NCBI GenBank assembly: GCA_907163375.1
Contig: CAJQUW010006864.1
Location: 248,001-312,000 of the forward strand
From: Prostheceraeus crozeri
Taxonomy: Eukaryota > Platyhelminthes > Polycladida > Euryleptidae
Reading direction: 5' to 3'
DNA length: 64,000 nt
Below the pieces are notes generated by a model. The model had not been told where the DNA came from. It worked only from the letters and a program-made list of their open reading frames with translations, and searched no databases. The translations under genes and the position numbers were made by a program. Shown in pieces: positions 34,409 to 45,531 of the stretch (the first letter of the stretch is position 1; the number at the start of each line of letters is the position of its first letter).

Positions 34409-36968
34409 AGCATTCTCTGACCGGAAAGCGTCCGGCAAAGTTGGCAGAACTTCTTCCATCGAAGCGTAATATTCAGGATGGGATATTTTCCTCTCGAATC
34501 AGAGCTGGGTAAATTGTGATCAGAGATGAATACTCACCTATAACATCATCGTAAATGAGCCGTCTTTTCATGTTATCAGAGCTATTGTGCTTTAACCATT
34601 TCTCTTGTGCCTGACGGGTTGACAGCTGACAATTATCATTCAGCCACTGACTATAGTAGACCGTCCATTATTAACGAGAATGGAAGATTCAAAAAGGAAA
34701 CTTCAGAGAACTTCGTGAATTGTTAGGACCCACGCTGAGTATGTAAATTATTCATTATTGTTTCATTATTTTAATATTTGTAGGGAACAATTTCATGTGC
34801 TTTTTACTCCTGTTTCTCTTTTATCAATTCACAAGAAAGTCAAATCATGGTATTCCGAATCTCAGTTGTGAGGTGTCACTTGAATTCATACTTGGTAACT
34901 GCAGGAATTTCATCATGACAGAAGTACATCGTTACTTGTAACGATTTACATGATTACCGTAGGAAACCTGAAATATTTTGCAGAAGGATCTGTTATTGAT
35001 ATGAATAATTATACGAATTCGCTATCATTGAATGTTATGATATTAAAGTAATCATATATAAAATGATATTAATATACGATTATTACTGTTGGTAATAGTA
35101 GTCCACTTAACGAGAGATGTTACTTACACGGCTAAGGACCAGCCACTCCAGGTAATTGAAATGGTGTCAAACGGTCAAAAATGTCATAGATAGAACTGCC
35201 AGAAAATGCCTCGAAATCATACACGTATAATGGCATGGACACACTCAGCAGGATCTAAAACCGATGTACCAATCAAAAGTTCAACCTGAAAATCGATTGT
35301 CTCTGACATTGAAGGTCGATCCGTTTAAGGGAAATGAGTCTCACCTCTACAAACTATGAAACACATGATTTTCCGGCAAAGATTTTGAATGGAACTTTGC
35401 TTTCGGATGTAGCAAAAAATCTTTCCTGACATTTATTGGAATAATATTACCAAAATACGGTACTATTTTGGAAGAAGACCATTTTTGACCGGCAACCGAT
35501 TAAAATATTACTACACATTTTTGAAGCTATTCAGGAACCTCAAACGTACCTGATATCATTTGGAAACGCAAAATACACGATGTGATGCACTCTGTGTTAT
35601 ATATATTTGAAATTCAGTGTAAGACTAACTCAGCTTCTCATTACATCTCAGGGATTTACAAGTACTTGACGCAAACTCTCTCAGAAAGTAGAAAAGTAAA
35701 TTCCAGACGTTTATGCAATATTGATGCTAAAATCTTCATAAATCTCCTTTGGTAGCTAAATGTAAGCAACACTACTTGGTGTGTCAGCAATGAAAATGAG
35801 TGAGTCGTACACGTATCTTGATATGAAAAAAATTGGCCATTCACATCCCTAGGACACTTCTTTGATGTATTTATTGATTTTCTTAAATTGTCTATTATAT
35901 ATAGCTTGACAACTCAGAAGTATGTTGATTGTGACCGCAACTTCGTGAGCTCTTCGTTTTCTATCGTCCACATCGAAATGGGGTCATGATATCACTGGAA
36001 TGTACCCCTGCGATTTGTATCTTAGTCTCCTCATTTACTTGTTTTGGAAAAACAATAAATTTTTGCTGTGAACGCTTTGTTTTCTCTAACAGTAAACAAA
36101 TTCCTTGATTCGTTAATAATATAAGTGGGATTTTTTTTTACGGATTTTACGTCACTTTTTACCCCTACTGGGGCCTTGGACGGTGCTGACTTAAGTCAGA
36201 CTTTGTTTGGAGCGTTGTGGTGCTTTGTAGTCCGGATGCCCTTCCTGCCGACTTCCAATGACACTTTCCGGGTTCGACCTCTGGACCATGAGATCGCTAT
36301 TATTATGGATTATAAGATAGATATTAGTATTTATTACACTGAATTTGCTGCATGGATGAACTGGATTGACTCTAACTAATTTGGCAGCGCTGATTTCAGA
36401 TCTGATGCCCGTTTTTGGCCCAATGTTCTAGTATTTTTGCAATCGAGGTATTGATGTTGCAAATTCCATACATACTATTGAATGACTGCTGATATTACCT
36501 TGCATGATCGCTAATTCAAACCTTGATCAAAATTTGAATGTTGATACTGTGCTAAATTTTTGCACTGATCAGATTTTTGTTCTTGAGTCCGTTTTTGCCT
36601 CACTGCTCCAGTTATTTCAATTGAGGAATTCAAGTTTTTGAAATTTGCTTTTATACTACTTTTTCACCATTGATATATGGGCCTAACCTTGTCACAGCTT
36701 GCTCCGTGCGACAATATTCCACGAAACAAATAATACAAGGTGAAAATGATATGTGGATTAAAAATTGAAAGCATATTGTAGAACATATGGGTGAGATTCT
36801 TCCGGAAATTTGGCATGAATTTTATTGGGTCTCGATATTTTTTTCAAAAACGATCTAAAACAAGGGGTAGGGTCCTTTTTCTCTAAAATTGTTGAATTTT
36901 TGAGTACGTTTTGAGAACCAAAAATTGTTTAATATTGAAAATAACAGTCATCTTTATTTGCCTATATT
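34409..36968. other. FAM76 3' UTR and intergenic DNA
   Basis: The first part must hold the 3' UTR. I see no clear AATAAA soon after the stop, only ATTAAA near 35042. Frames at 35656 and 36125 have no known motif. Confidence 0.4.
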
Positions 36969-37778
36969 TTGCTTCATTTGTTTTGTATTCAAAACCAACT
37001 ACTGGACATTGCCAAAGAGTTACCCAACGTAATCAGAAAAGAAAAAGTGAACAATCTGTCTTATGAAATTCGGCAGTATTACGTTGACCTGGACATTCAC
37101 TTCGTTCCAGGAGAACGTTTAGACTCATTTTGGAATCGTGCATTTGTCGTAAAGCCATTTTCCGATAGTCTTTTATTCATAATATCTAAAGCAGCAACTT
37201 CTTCATTCGGATTTAAACCACATCAAAATAACAGAAAAATAAAACCATTGCATAAGCCTCCTAATTGGATAAACTTATCTTTAGACTTTATCAGCGATAG
37301 CTGTAATAGAAAAATGAATAAACTTAAACGTAAATATGGTCTGCCCATGAGAATTACAGACAGACCAGGCAAGAGACTACAGAACACAATAAAATCTAAA
37401 ATAGATAATAAAGACTTTCGTCAATGTGACATCTGTAAACAGATCGGTCCTAAATATAACTGTAACGACAAATATTTAGTTTACGAATTTTCGTGTAAAA
37501 TCTGTCAAATAAAGTACATTGCGGTCAAAATAGTCGACCTTTTCGATCACGGTATAATGAACACGAACGTAGTGTCAGAAGTAGAGACAAGAAAAGTGCC
37601 CTGAGTGATCATCATCTAAAACACCATACCGCTGAAATGATGGACATTAATTATTTCAACTGCAGTATTTTGGATAAACAGAAATCGGCGATAGGCCTAT
37701 CTACTAAGACGGCTGAATCTCGCTGGATTGCGTCGAAAATGCCAAATTTAATGAATAGACGTCATGAGCTAGTGTGAG
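36969..37778 (+). pseudogene. C-terminal fragment of a Penelope-like element (RT thumb and GIY-YIG)
   Basis: The open frame to about 37520 holds KLKRKYGLPMRITDRPGKRL, CDICKQIGPKYNC and YLVYEFSCKICQIKYI, matching the linker and GIY-YIG start of the PLE at 1.6 kb. A frameshift near 37520 moves the rest (YNEHERS-like motif to the stop near 37778) to another frame. RT motifs are missing, so it is 5' truncated, as usual for target-primed insertions. Confidence 0.8.
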
Positions 37779-37836
37779 GAGATATCAAATCCAAGACCTG
37801 AGTATATAACCCGCATCATGTAGCCGTGTCAGTGTA

Positions 37837-37873
37837 CCCTTGAGACAGTCTTTCAGACGAAACGCGGTCGGGT
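37837..37873 (+). other. Hammerhead-like hairpin after the PLE fragment
   Basis: CCCTTGAGACA, stem GTCT, loop TTC, stem AGAC, then GAAACGCG. It is nearly the same as 3927-3963 but with a different loop, so the stem is kept while the loop changes. Confidence 0.4.
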
Positions 37874-38889
37874 CACTTTATTTTATTTACAATAAAACCT
37901 CGTGACATAAAAAGGGAGAGATCTTATTTTTGATTTCGATCAAGCAATGGTGTATTGTGTGATTGCTTGAAGATCCCTGCATGCAGTTATCAGCTGAGCG
38001 CTGGCGCTCGGAACGTATTTGAGAGTAGTGACTTGAAACTGTTAAATGTGTGTAAAGGTGTAAACGTAAAGATGCTCTCAAAAACAAAAAATTAAAACTA
38101 TTTGAACCTGTGTTTTATGAACGTAAATAATTATTTTTGGGTAGGGGAACACGGGGCATAGCGGCTCACCGGGGCAAAGAGGATCACCTGAATATTTCTT
38201 AAACTACTGAAGTTATCAAATATCTAACTCACTAGGACGTTTACATGGAAGTATCCCCTCATTCTGGTATAGTCGTTGAACAGCGCTCACCTTCAGTTCT
38301 GTGTGAACTATACTTTTACTCAGTTTTTTCGAGCTCGTTATAAGAAATGGTGAGATTGCAACGCATTTTTCTCAGCCTTAAAGTGGCAACAGATAGACAA
38401 ATTTTGTATCAAATGAAAGCTATGGAAAGTGTTTCATATGGCATCGATAATTGTCAACATAATTTGTTTTTACTAAATGCAAGAGGCAATTTTCGTACCT
38501 ATAGCTATTGGGGCAAAGTGGTTCGGGCGATCCGCTATGCCCCATAACGTTCACGTGAAGTGCATGTGTACTTACATCCACAGTAGAACGTTCTCATGGG
38601 AGCAACTCGTCATTCTGATGTCATGGTAACGCATCACGCGCCTGCAGTGTGTGTGAGTGAATTCGCCAGTCACTCAGTTGCTTCGAGCGCGCTGTAGGAA
38701 GCGGTGATCCGGTGAGTTGAATAACACACTTAGCCTTAGTCTATTTACATCCAAGTATAAATGCATTAAGTATAAATATCTAATGAAAGCTATTTTAGTT
38801 TCACACAAATAGGGTCTGTAGACTTAGAAGCCTATATTAGCGTGCACAGCCTTTAGACTATTTAAAAGCATATCTTATTTATTGTAGAG

Positions 38890-40203
38890 ATGGTGCGAAA
38901 TTACCAAAAAACAACTGGTCAAGGCATTGATCCGGACTTGATACGTTCTGCATGCATTGATGTTGATAGTAGAACAATGTCATTGAGGAAAGCTTCTTCT
39001 TTCTATAACATCCCATTCACTACTTTAAGAAGGCATCACAAAAAGCTTGTGAAAAACCCTGGTTGTCTTGGTAGCTTTAGACCAGTCTTTACACCTGAAC
39101 AAGAAAATGATCTCAAGTCTCATATTTTTAAGATGCAAGAGCGTTTCCACGGATTGACTAAAGATGATATCCAAACGCTGGCATTTGGTGTTGCTGAGTC
39201 GTTAGGTATTGATAATACATTCAATAAGAAGACTAAACGTGCGGGCATAGACTGGCTGATAGGGTTCTTGAGACGAAATCCGGAAGTAAGCGTTCGTCAG
39301 CCTGAGTCGACCAGTCTAGGTCGGGCAGCTGGATTTAGCAAACACCAGGTTGATCTTTTCTATCAGCTTTTGCATGAGAAGTTGTTACTCCATAAGTACA
39401 CTGCTTCCCAGGTTTGGAATGCGGACGAAAGTGGCATTTCCGTTGTTCACAAGCCTCCTAAAATTCTTGCCAAAAAAGGTCAGAAGCAAGTAGGAAAGAT
39501 AACAAGCGCCGAGAGAGGTCAGAACGTGACTGTTTTATGTTGCATGAATGCCGCAGACAGATTTGTTCCCACCATGATAATCTTCCCTCGCAAACGCATG
39601 TGCGAGGCACTTGCGAAAGGTGCCCCACCTAACAGTCTAGTTACAAACAGTGATAATGGGTGGATGACCCAGGAACTTTTCTTGAAGTGGTTTGAGCACT
39701 TCATCAAAATGAAGAACCCTTCCAAAAGTAACAGGCAACTTCTGATTCTTGATGGGCTCATAGAAAGAGCTAAGGCAAATTACGTTGACATCTTGATCTT
39801 ACCCCCGCATACCACATACAGGCTTCAGCCTCTGGACCGTGTCTTTTTCGGACCACTGAAGAACAGCTACAACAAATTTTCTGACCAGTACATGATGCAA
39901 AATCCGGGGAAAAGGATAACTTTCTATGACATTTCGGAGTTGTTCGCAAAGGCCTACATTGCCACTTCGACGATGTCAAAGTGTATCAAAGGCTTCGAAT
40001 CCACTGGGATATTTCCTTACAACGCAGATCTATTTGCTGACTCAGACTTCTCTCCCTCCAATGTCGTCCTTTCCACTCCAACTATTAACGTTAAATCAAA
40101 AGAAAATCAAAGCGAACAAGAAAAGTCAGATCAAAGCAACGTCATTCCTGATGATATGACTTACGTGGAAGGACCCAGCTCCAGATCGTTAGCTGTCACT
40201 TAG
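38890..40203 (+). CDS. Pogo-like DDE transposase
   Basis: 437 residues from ATG 38890. The N-terminus is a Psq/HTH domain (SLRKASSFYNIPFTTLRRHHKK), then a CENP-B-type helix-turn-helix (FTPEQENDLKSHI to SVRQPESTS). The DDE core shows QVWNADESGISVV (first Asp), LLILDGL in place of the usual LDNHxxH (second Asp kept, downstream His lost, about 39750) and LPPHTTYRLQPLDRVFFGPLK (third Asp). A small deletion at the second motif is likely. The frame ends at TAG 40201; related coding sequence continues in another frame to about 40345 and on downstream exons, so the stop probably reflects a frameshift. Confidence 0.88.
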   Translation: MVRNYQKTTGQGIDPDLIRSACIDVDSRTMSLRKASSFYNIPFTTLRRHHKKLVKNPGCLGSFRPVFTPEQENDLKSHIFKMQERFHGLTKDDIQTLAFGVAESLGIDNTFNKKTKRAGIDWLIGFLRRNPEVSVRQPESTSLGRAAGFSKHQVDLFYQLLHEKLLLHKYTASQVWNADESGISVVHKPPKILAKKGQKQVGKITSAERGQNVTVLCCMNAADRFVPTMIIFPRKRMCEALAKGAPPNSLVTNSDNGWMTQELFLKWFEHFIKMKNPSKSNRQLLILDGLIERAKANYVDILILPPHTTYRLQPLDRVFFGPLKNSYNKFSDQYMMQNPGKRITFYDISELFAKAYIATSTMSKCIKGFESTGIFPYNADLFADSDFSPSNVVLSTPTINVKSKENQSEQEKSDQSNVIPDDMTYVEGPSSRSLAVT

Positions 40204-40448
40204 GCCTACTAAGCCTGACATCGACCATTCCACATCAACATGCAATGCATTCATGGAAACTGTTCTGGAAAAGTCTCCGCTGCCTCAAAGGACATGTGAT
40301 TCAAGTCACAAAAGAAAGCGAAAGGTTCAACGGGCTGCAAGTGATTACGGATATCACTAACGGTAAAATAATAACATCATTGTTCATCCATGTCATCCTG
40401 TTGCCTACATGCAGGCCTATCGGTACTCTGAGTCGCTTATCTTTTCAG

Positions 40449-40496
40449 ATCAATGTCCGACAGATGCTGGAGTGAATCAAACTCGCATGGAGAAAG
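40449..40496 (+). CDS. Short transposase exon, copy 1
   Basis: Bordered by TTTTCAG and GTAAGT, 48 bp long, so it keeps the frame. It begins ATCAATGTCCGACAGATGCTGG and is the twin of the start of the next exon. Skipping or including it would not change the frame of the zinc finger. Confidence 0.5.
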
Positions 40497-40617
40497 GTAA
40501 GTCACTTGAATGAAATGAAATCACTTTATTGATTGATGCCATGTTTTGTACCAATCGATACAGAGGCCCACCGGTAAGCTTACGGTACTTTAAAAAATGC
40601 TGTTTTCTTTTTCATAG

Positions 40618-40874
40618 ATCAATGCTCGACCGTTGCTGGAGGAGAGGAGGTTCGCTTGAAGAGGGGAATGAAACGACAGAAGCGTGCTGTCCACAAGAAT
40701 GCGGAGGAGAAGTTGCCACAGGAGGATTGTCTGTGCTTGTACTGCGACGAACCGTGGTCCGAAACGCGGGATCGAGAAGTGTGGATTCAGTGCAAGAAGT
40801 GTGAGCAGTGGGCTCACATGCTGTGCACAGGATACGAGAACACGAATGACTACTTTGTCTGTGACTTCTGCTGA
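40618..40874 (+). CDS. PHD-type zinc finger exon of the pogo-like element
   Basis: After the acceptor TTTTTCATAG the frame runs from 40618 to TGA 40872-40874. It has a basic stretch (KRGMKRQKRAVHKN), then a C4HC3 finger: CLYC, QCKKCEQWAHMLC and CDFC. This finger is known at the C-terminus of many invertebrate pogo-like transposases. It probably reads chromatin or helps in DNA binding; that role is inferred. Confidence 0.75.
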
Positions 40875-41152
40875 TATGATTGAGATATTTTACTCGGAAA
40901 AGCTTATCTTTTTCGATCAACTTATCTGATCCACTTTGCCCCGGGGTGGTGGGGCATAGTGGATCAATTTGTAATTTTACATTTTTGTCTGTGGTGATAA
41001 ATATATTTGATATCTCTGCCGATCAACACTTTTTTACGAATCTGTGGTCTCTGGGCTCTGTTTTAGACCTAAATATGTTACTCTAATATGACTAGTTTGG
41101 TTGGTAGATGGGCTTAAACCTTAGGTGATCCGCTATGCCCCGTGTTCCCCTA

Positions 41153-42237
41153 TGCGGCGAAGGCCTCGCAGGCACGGAGACGACGCCACTGTTTTGAGGA
41201 GGAGTCCTCATTTTCTGGTTGTTGTCATTGTTGGAAATGGCATTTTCAGTTTTTCGTCAAATATCTCCCAAGTTATCGATAATTTCGAACCAAAGATTTC
41301 GAACTATGGGCGTAGAATCTATTACACGTAGAATATGAGCGTATAATTCCCCAAAATTCCTTTGTCTCATTTTGCACATATTTGACGAGAGCCACGCCGC
41401 TTAACAATATACATTTTATTATTATCCGTCACATAACCGTATTATCGTCTATGATATTCATCAGCTGTACACGTAGAAAGTTGTTTCGATGAACATTTAT
41501 GAAGATTCTTACATTTGCCATGTCATTTTAACCACATTTCTATTATAATTTGTTATGCGTCTCTTTTTCTCCAAAAGATCTCCCATACTATCATCTTTCT
41601 GTTGTGATTTATACATAGTATATGTTTTTCTGAGACTAGCCTACTTGTTTTCTATATCTCTAAAACATGTAAAAAAACAAACAGCATTTATACAGCTGTT
41701 CAGCTGAGTGATATAACGACCAAACAGGGACAATATGCAATTGCTTTTAGGTATTATTAAAATCTACTGTGTAGTTGATTAGTTAACAAATATCATTTCT
41801 GCCAATGGCAGATCGCTATAATTAGTAGGCCGACAAATATCAGTAAGTAGTATATAAATGGGGTGTCTGAGTTTCCGGAAATGGCGTCTTGCCAGAATCT
41901 CACCCATGGAACATACTAACCAATATAGACTGATTGAAATGATAAAATATCAGTATATAATTTTCATGATAAGAAACTAAGTAAACTTTTGAATCCAAAT
42001 AGGTACGATCGCTCTCTTATAGTTTATGAGGTGTTTCAGATGAATCTCGCTTAATGTTTCAGTCTGCCATCACATGCTTGTCCCAAGGTCCTGATGGAAT
42101 CGCTCGCCTATCGTTCATCAATTACTGCTTATCCTAAACTATTGGGAATTAAGTAAAATGACTGAAGGTAATGCAGTTTCACACTCATTTTACAACCAAG
42201 ATCACGGAAAGCTGATCGCATATTAGTTAAGAAAGTT
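41153..42237. other. No gene recognised
   Basis: AT-rich spacer between the pogo-like element and the decayed gene at 42.2 kb. Confidence 0.4.
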
Positions 42238-43090
42238 TCATAGCTTTCTGGTTACCGAGAAAGTTTCAATCACTGCAACAAATGAAAGTCCAGCAGAACT
42301 TTCCTTATCATAACTCTTTGAAGCAAATTCTGGATCACGCATAAGTAATCGAATCTGTGGTCCATTTAAGACACCTGCCTTAATCTTCTCGAAAGACATA
42401 CCTGGCAGAGCAGAAAGAATGTGTTGGAACATGGCCATGGTTGGAAGCATTCATTTTCAGTACTCATACAATTTCACAAATTGTTTAATCAATCCGAGTC
42501 TGATATGGATCGAGTGGTCGGAAAATGATTTTATCTCGATTTATGATGGGGATCATTAACTATGTTTGGTAGCTCTCTCTCCAGTGTCTCACTCACAGGA
42601 CATCTCTGGCATCAGTGTTTCTCTCGAGCACGACTCACCCATACGTGCAAGGGTATTTTGTGAATCCAGCCTGCTGGCCGAGATGGAAATTAATCATTTT
42701 GAGGTCTACACATATTATCCAATTGTATTCAGTATTCTATAAGTTCAATCACACTTTTGATGTCATTGTGGTTTTCTTTCAAGACAACAGAATAGCTTAT
42801 TGGAACTGCTGCATCTGTCATTGTTGAATTGGCACTTTAGACTATGTTACGCTTAGAAATGTCCAAAAATAGTATCCAATCATTTGGATCGAAAACTGGC
42901 ATCTCGTTTCCGAAAAGGACCTGAGACATGGCAAAATGCAAAGTTTTTCCTCTGAAAACTATGACAAAAAATCCTTTTCCCTATTTCGAAAGCAAATAAC
43001 TTTAGTTCCAAGAGCCATCTGCTGGGTTTTTCGTGCAGTCTGGAGGCTAGGAATTAAGCTGCAAATTCGGAAAGACCCAATACGCACAAG
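42238..43090 (-). pseudogene. Decayed copy of an unclassified repeated gene (GPQIR-motif protein)
   Basis: Read on the minus strand, pieces in different frames lie in order: an ALGTK...FRNREKDFLSxF segment (about 43015-42955), a GQQAGFTKYPC-like segment (about 42690-42640) and the open frame 42450-42238 with MSFEKIKAGVLNGPQIRLLMRD. I know this motif order from a multi-copy invertebrate gene family that behaves like a transposon but has no settled name. Stops and frameshifts show that it is dead. Confidence 0.5.
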
Positions 43091-43289
43091 GTTATTCAGC
43101 TCCGTCTGACAAAACTTTCAAGAGATTGATGATTCTTCGGACCCATATGTACGGTAGGATCGAAGGAATCCTCTAAACTGACGTGATCGCTTTCTTGCTC
43201 TTGGGAAGCAATTTTAACCCTTATCCGTATGAGTAAAACCGACTGAGTAGTGAAAACTGTGCCCTACTTGCGACGGATAGGTACATGTA

Positions 43290-43584
43290 AAATTTAGTGT
43301 TATCAATAGGTACATGGATAGGTACATGGATAGGTACATGTATAATTTAGTTATCGATAGGCACATGGATAGGTACATGTATAATTCAGTGTTATGAATA
43401 GGAACTTGTATGAGATCTGTTTTACTGGATAGGTACATGTGTTTGGTACACTCAGTTGAGTACACTGTGTTTCGGAACGTCTATGATCGAATTTGTGTGG
43501 TTTGGTTCTGAGCACTTGGGTACGTACCGATAGACGTCCGTTGTTTGATTTTGAATGGGTTTGCTCAATTGCGACTATTGTGAC
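43290..43584 (+). repeat. Left terminal inverted repeat of the Polinton
   Basis: Exact or near-exact complement of 63706-64000 (mirror sum 107290). Its outer 150 bp are built of short tandem units around GATAGGTACATG and TATAATTTAGTGTTATC. The inner part is unique sequence ending ATTGCGACTATTGTGAC. Confidence 0.95.
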
Positions 43585-43721
43585 AATTATTTTAAATGTA
43601 GCACTATTTAGATGTGAAACTTTAATGTGCAGTTATGACTTAGTTGCTCCCCAATAAGAAAACCAATTCCAGAACTATGTTTAAAGTGAAAAAGACAAGA
43701 GATTTACAATGTAAGTTTAAT

Positions 43722-44012
43722 TTAAGCATGAAAAATAAAGGATGGGTACAGATCACGTCCCTCAGGTGACTCCATGATCTTTAGGAAGTCATCACACCAT
43801 TCATGAAATGTTTTATTGTTGCTAAAGTCATGATCGCACTCGTGTACCGGACACTTCACTGGTAGTCCATTCCGCCTTTGAAGTGCTGACACAGTCAAGG
43901 TCTTCCACAGGGCCACTTTGCAGCCGCAACAGAGATGCATGGTCATGTCCAACTGACCTCCCATAATGACTTGGCTGTCATTTTGAAAATAAAATAATGG
44001 CTTTGAGGACAT
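43722..44012 (-). CDS. Unknown small cysteine/histidine-rich Polinton protein
   Basis: 96 residues from ATG 44012. It has an HLCCGCK cluster and a CPVHECDH cluster about 30 residues later, which could bind zinc, and an aromatic, charged C-terminus. No family is recognised. A TATATAAAGG box lies upstream on the minus strand (about 44070-44079), and the gene is divergent from the one at 44235. It sits next to the left terminal repeat, where Polintons carry accessory genes. Confidence 0.6.
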   Translation of the reverse strand: MSSKPLFYFQNDSQVIMGGQLDMTMHLCCGCKVALWKTLTVSALQRRNGLPVKCPVHECDHDFSNNKTFHEWCDDFLKIMESPEGRDLYPSFIFHA

Positions 44013-44069
44013 GCTTCTTGTTATGGAACGTTGAGGATAAGTACTTCACGGTTTGGAACAATGACATCC

Positions 44070-44080
44070 TTTATATAGTT
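44070..44080 (-). promoter_or_regulatory. TATA box of the small Cys-rich gene
   Basis: The minus strand reads TATATAAAGG about 60 bp before ATG 44012. With the + strand TATA at 44146 it forms a compact divergent promoter. Confidence 0.55.
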
Positions 44081-44145
44081 ATATATTCTTTAGGGAAGTT
44101 CGGTACCTCTCTGATTGGGTGTTAGGATTTCCTTTGTTTGAAAAG

Positions 44146-44153
44146 TATATAAG
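44146..44153 (+). promoter_or_regulatory. TATA box of the 44235 gene
   Basis: TATATAAG about 85 bp before ATG 44235; GATTGGG (inverted CCAAT box) lies at 44112-44118. Confidence 0.6.
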
Positions 44154-44234
44154 TCCGAGGTTTGTACCAATTCTTATCAAAGGTTCTAATCCTCACGTTT
44201 ACAAGTTACAATTATTTTAAATCTACAAGTCATA

Positions 44235-44696
44235 ATGGATCGCAAACAGAAAGCCGCAGTTGAGAACGGTACTGCTGATCGTACCACTTCGCCAGTGGAA
44301 CGTACCAATACACCTCCCCAATCTCCGATGGAGCGATCGACAACACCAAGCGAGCCGGTGGTGTTCACCCAAGCCCCTGCATCGCCCGACTACTCGAGTG
44401 ATGAAGATAGTGACGTATCAATCGAGACGATGCATCACATGAATAAGAAGTCCATGCGAACGCCACTCTATGGAAGGGTCACGGTCAAAGTCAAGAACGC
44501 CCCGAGAAAGTACCACACGAAACGGGTCTTCATGCGAATGGAGCCGAACGAGCGGAACCTCACAACCGCTCTCGAATTTTCAGTCATCGACCTTGACACA
44601 CCACGTCGCTGTCCCTGTGCGCCCAAAAAGACCAGGATCCATGTGCAAGTGGACTTGAAAAAACTTGTACCCTTTCCTTACCTTGATGACATTTAG
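44235..44696 (+). CDS. Unknown Polinton protein with acidic, Ser/Thr/Pro-rich N-terminus
   Basis: 153 residues. The first half is disordered, rich in Thr, Ser, Pro and Glu, with an acidic run (YSSDEDSDVSIE). The second half is basic and folded-looking (GRVTVKVKNAPRKYHTKRVF) and ends with PRRCPCAPKKTRIHVQVDL. No known domain. An acidic front with a basic back would fit a nucleic-acid or chromatin-binding accessory protein, but that is a guess. It has its own TATA box. Confidence 0.6.
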   Translation: MDRKQKAAVENGTADRTTSPVERTNTPPQSPMERSTTPSEPVVFTQAPASPDYSSDEDSDVSIETMHHMNKKSMRTPLYGRVTVKVKNAPRKYHTKRVFMRMEPNERNLTTALEFSVIDLDTPRRCPCAPKKTRIHVQVDLKKLVPFPYLDDI

Positions 44697-44950
44697 TGTG
44701 TTTTTTCTTAATCTCTTCATTTAATATTCATTTGTATATATGAACAGACTTGTTTTATCATTTCACAAATCGGTCTTCAATTAAGGTCTGAATGGGAAAG
44801 GGGAATAACTATCTACAATTAATGATGTTCAATAACTGAATTGAAACAAAAAATCAAATATGAAGACTTCAACTTGAAATAAATAGGAACATATAACTTT
44901 TAAAGAAACAGTTATGTTGTTAATTTTAAAATGCTTGTAGCAGTCCAGGA

Positions 44951-45268
44951 TGATATCATACATGTGTCATACACGACACCATAAGAATGAGAATGAAAAG
45001 ACCTTTCGAATGATATAAGGTATGTACCTATTCGATGGGAAAATCCTAGTTGTATGCAACTGTATGCAAGCAGACAAATGTTAGATTTTTAAATTCACTA
45101 AGTTTTTAGCCCATTCTTTAAAGACATGTAGCTCTCTAGTTATCTGTCATACATGTGTCATACAATACACCATTAGAATCAGCATGAAAAGAGCATTCGA
45201 ATGATATATTGTATGTACCCATTTGATGAAAAAATCCTAGTTGTATGCATCTGTATGCAACTTGAAAA
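44951..45268. repeat. Imperfect direct duplication of about 120 bp
   Basis: The block with TCATACATGTGTCATACA, CATTCGAATGATAT, GTATGTACC and AATCCTAGTTGTATGCA occurs at 44951-45066 and again at about 45150-45268. It lies between the 44235 gene and the telomere-like array. Confidence 0.7.
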
Positions 45269-45408
45269 ATTCCAAGTTTTTTTACAAAAATGACTAAGTT
45301 TAAAAATTTTCAAAGTTTAAGTTTTACAACTAAAAATGACCATAATATACAAACCTCTACACTTAACCTTGACCTTAGACCTGACCTTGACCTTTAACCT
45401 TCATACAC

Positions 45409-45473
45409 TTCATACACTTCATACACTTCATACACTTCATACACTTCATACACTTCATACACTTCATACACGG
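45409..45473. repeat. CATACACTT nonamer tandem repeat
   Basis: About seven perfect copies of TTCATACAC in a row, between AT-rich spacer and the GC-rich hairpins. Confidence 0.9.
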
Positions 45474-45485
45474 CGGAGGGGGCCT

Positions 45486-45522
45486 AAAAATTTCTCGGGC
45501 GCTTCGCGCCCTCGAAATTTTT
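45486..45522. other. GC-rich hairpin 1
   Basis: AAAAATTTC and GGGCGC pair with GCGCCC and GAAATTTTT around a TTC loop; only two bases in each arm do not pair. Strong intrinsic fold on either strand. Confidence 0.8.
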
Positions 45523-45531
45523 CGGATTATA

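Larger units (their letters stand above)
38144..41150 (+). mobile_element. Pogo/Tigger-like DNA transposon 2 with PHD-finger exon
   Basis: The ends GGGGAACACGGGGCATAGCG (38144) and its complement (to 41150) are inverted and flanked by TA at 38142-38143 and 41151-41152. Words such as GATCCGCTATGCCCC recur near both ends (38520-38545, 40930-40965, 41126-41150). A long transposase frame lies inside on the + strand. The end pattern is that of element 1 with a different recognition word, so the two belong to sister families. Confidence 0.9.

Noticed and set aside
32803-37778. One PLE insertion with an inverted 5' part (twin priming)
   Set aside because: The last FAM76 exon lies between the two fragments, so they must be separate insertions.
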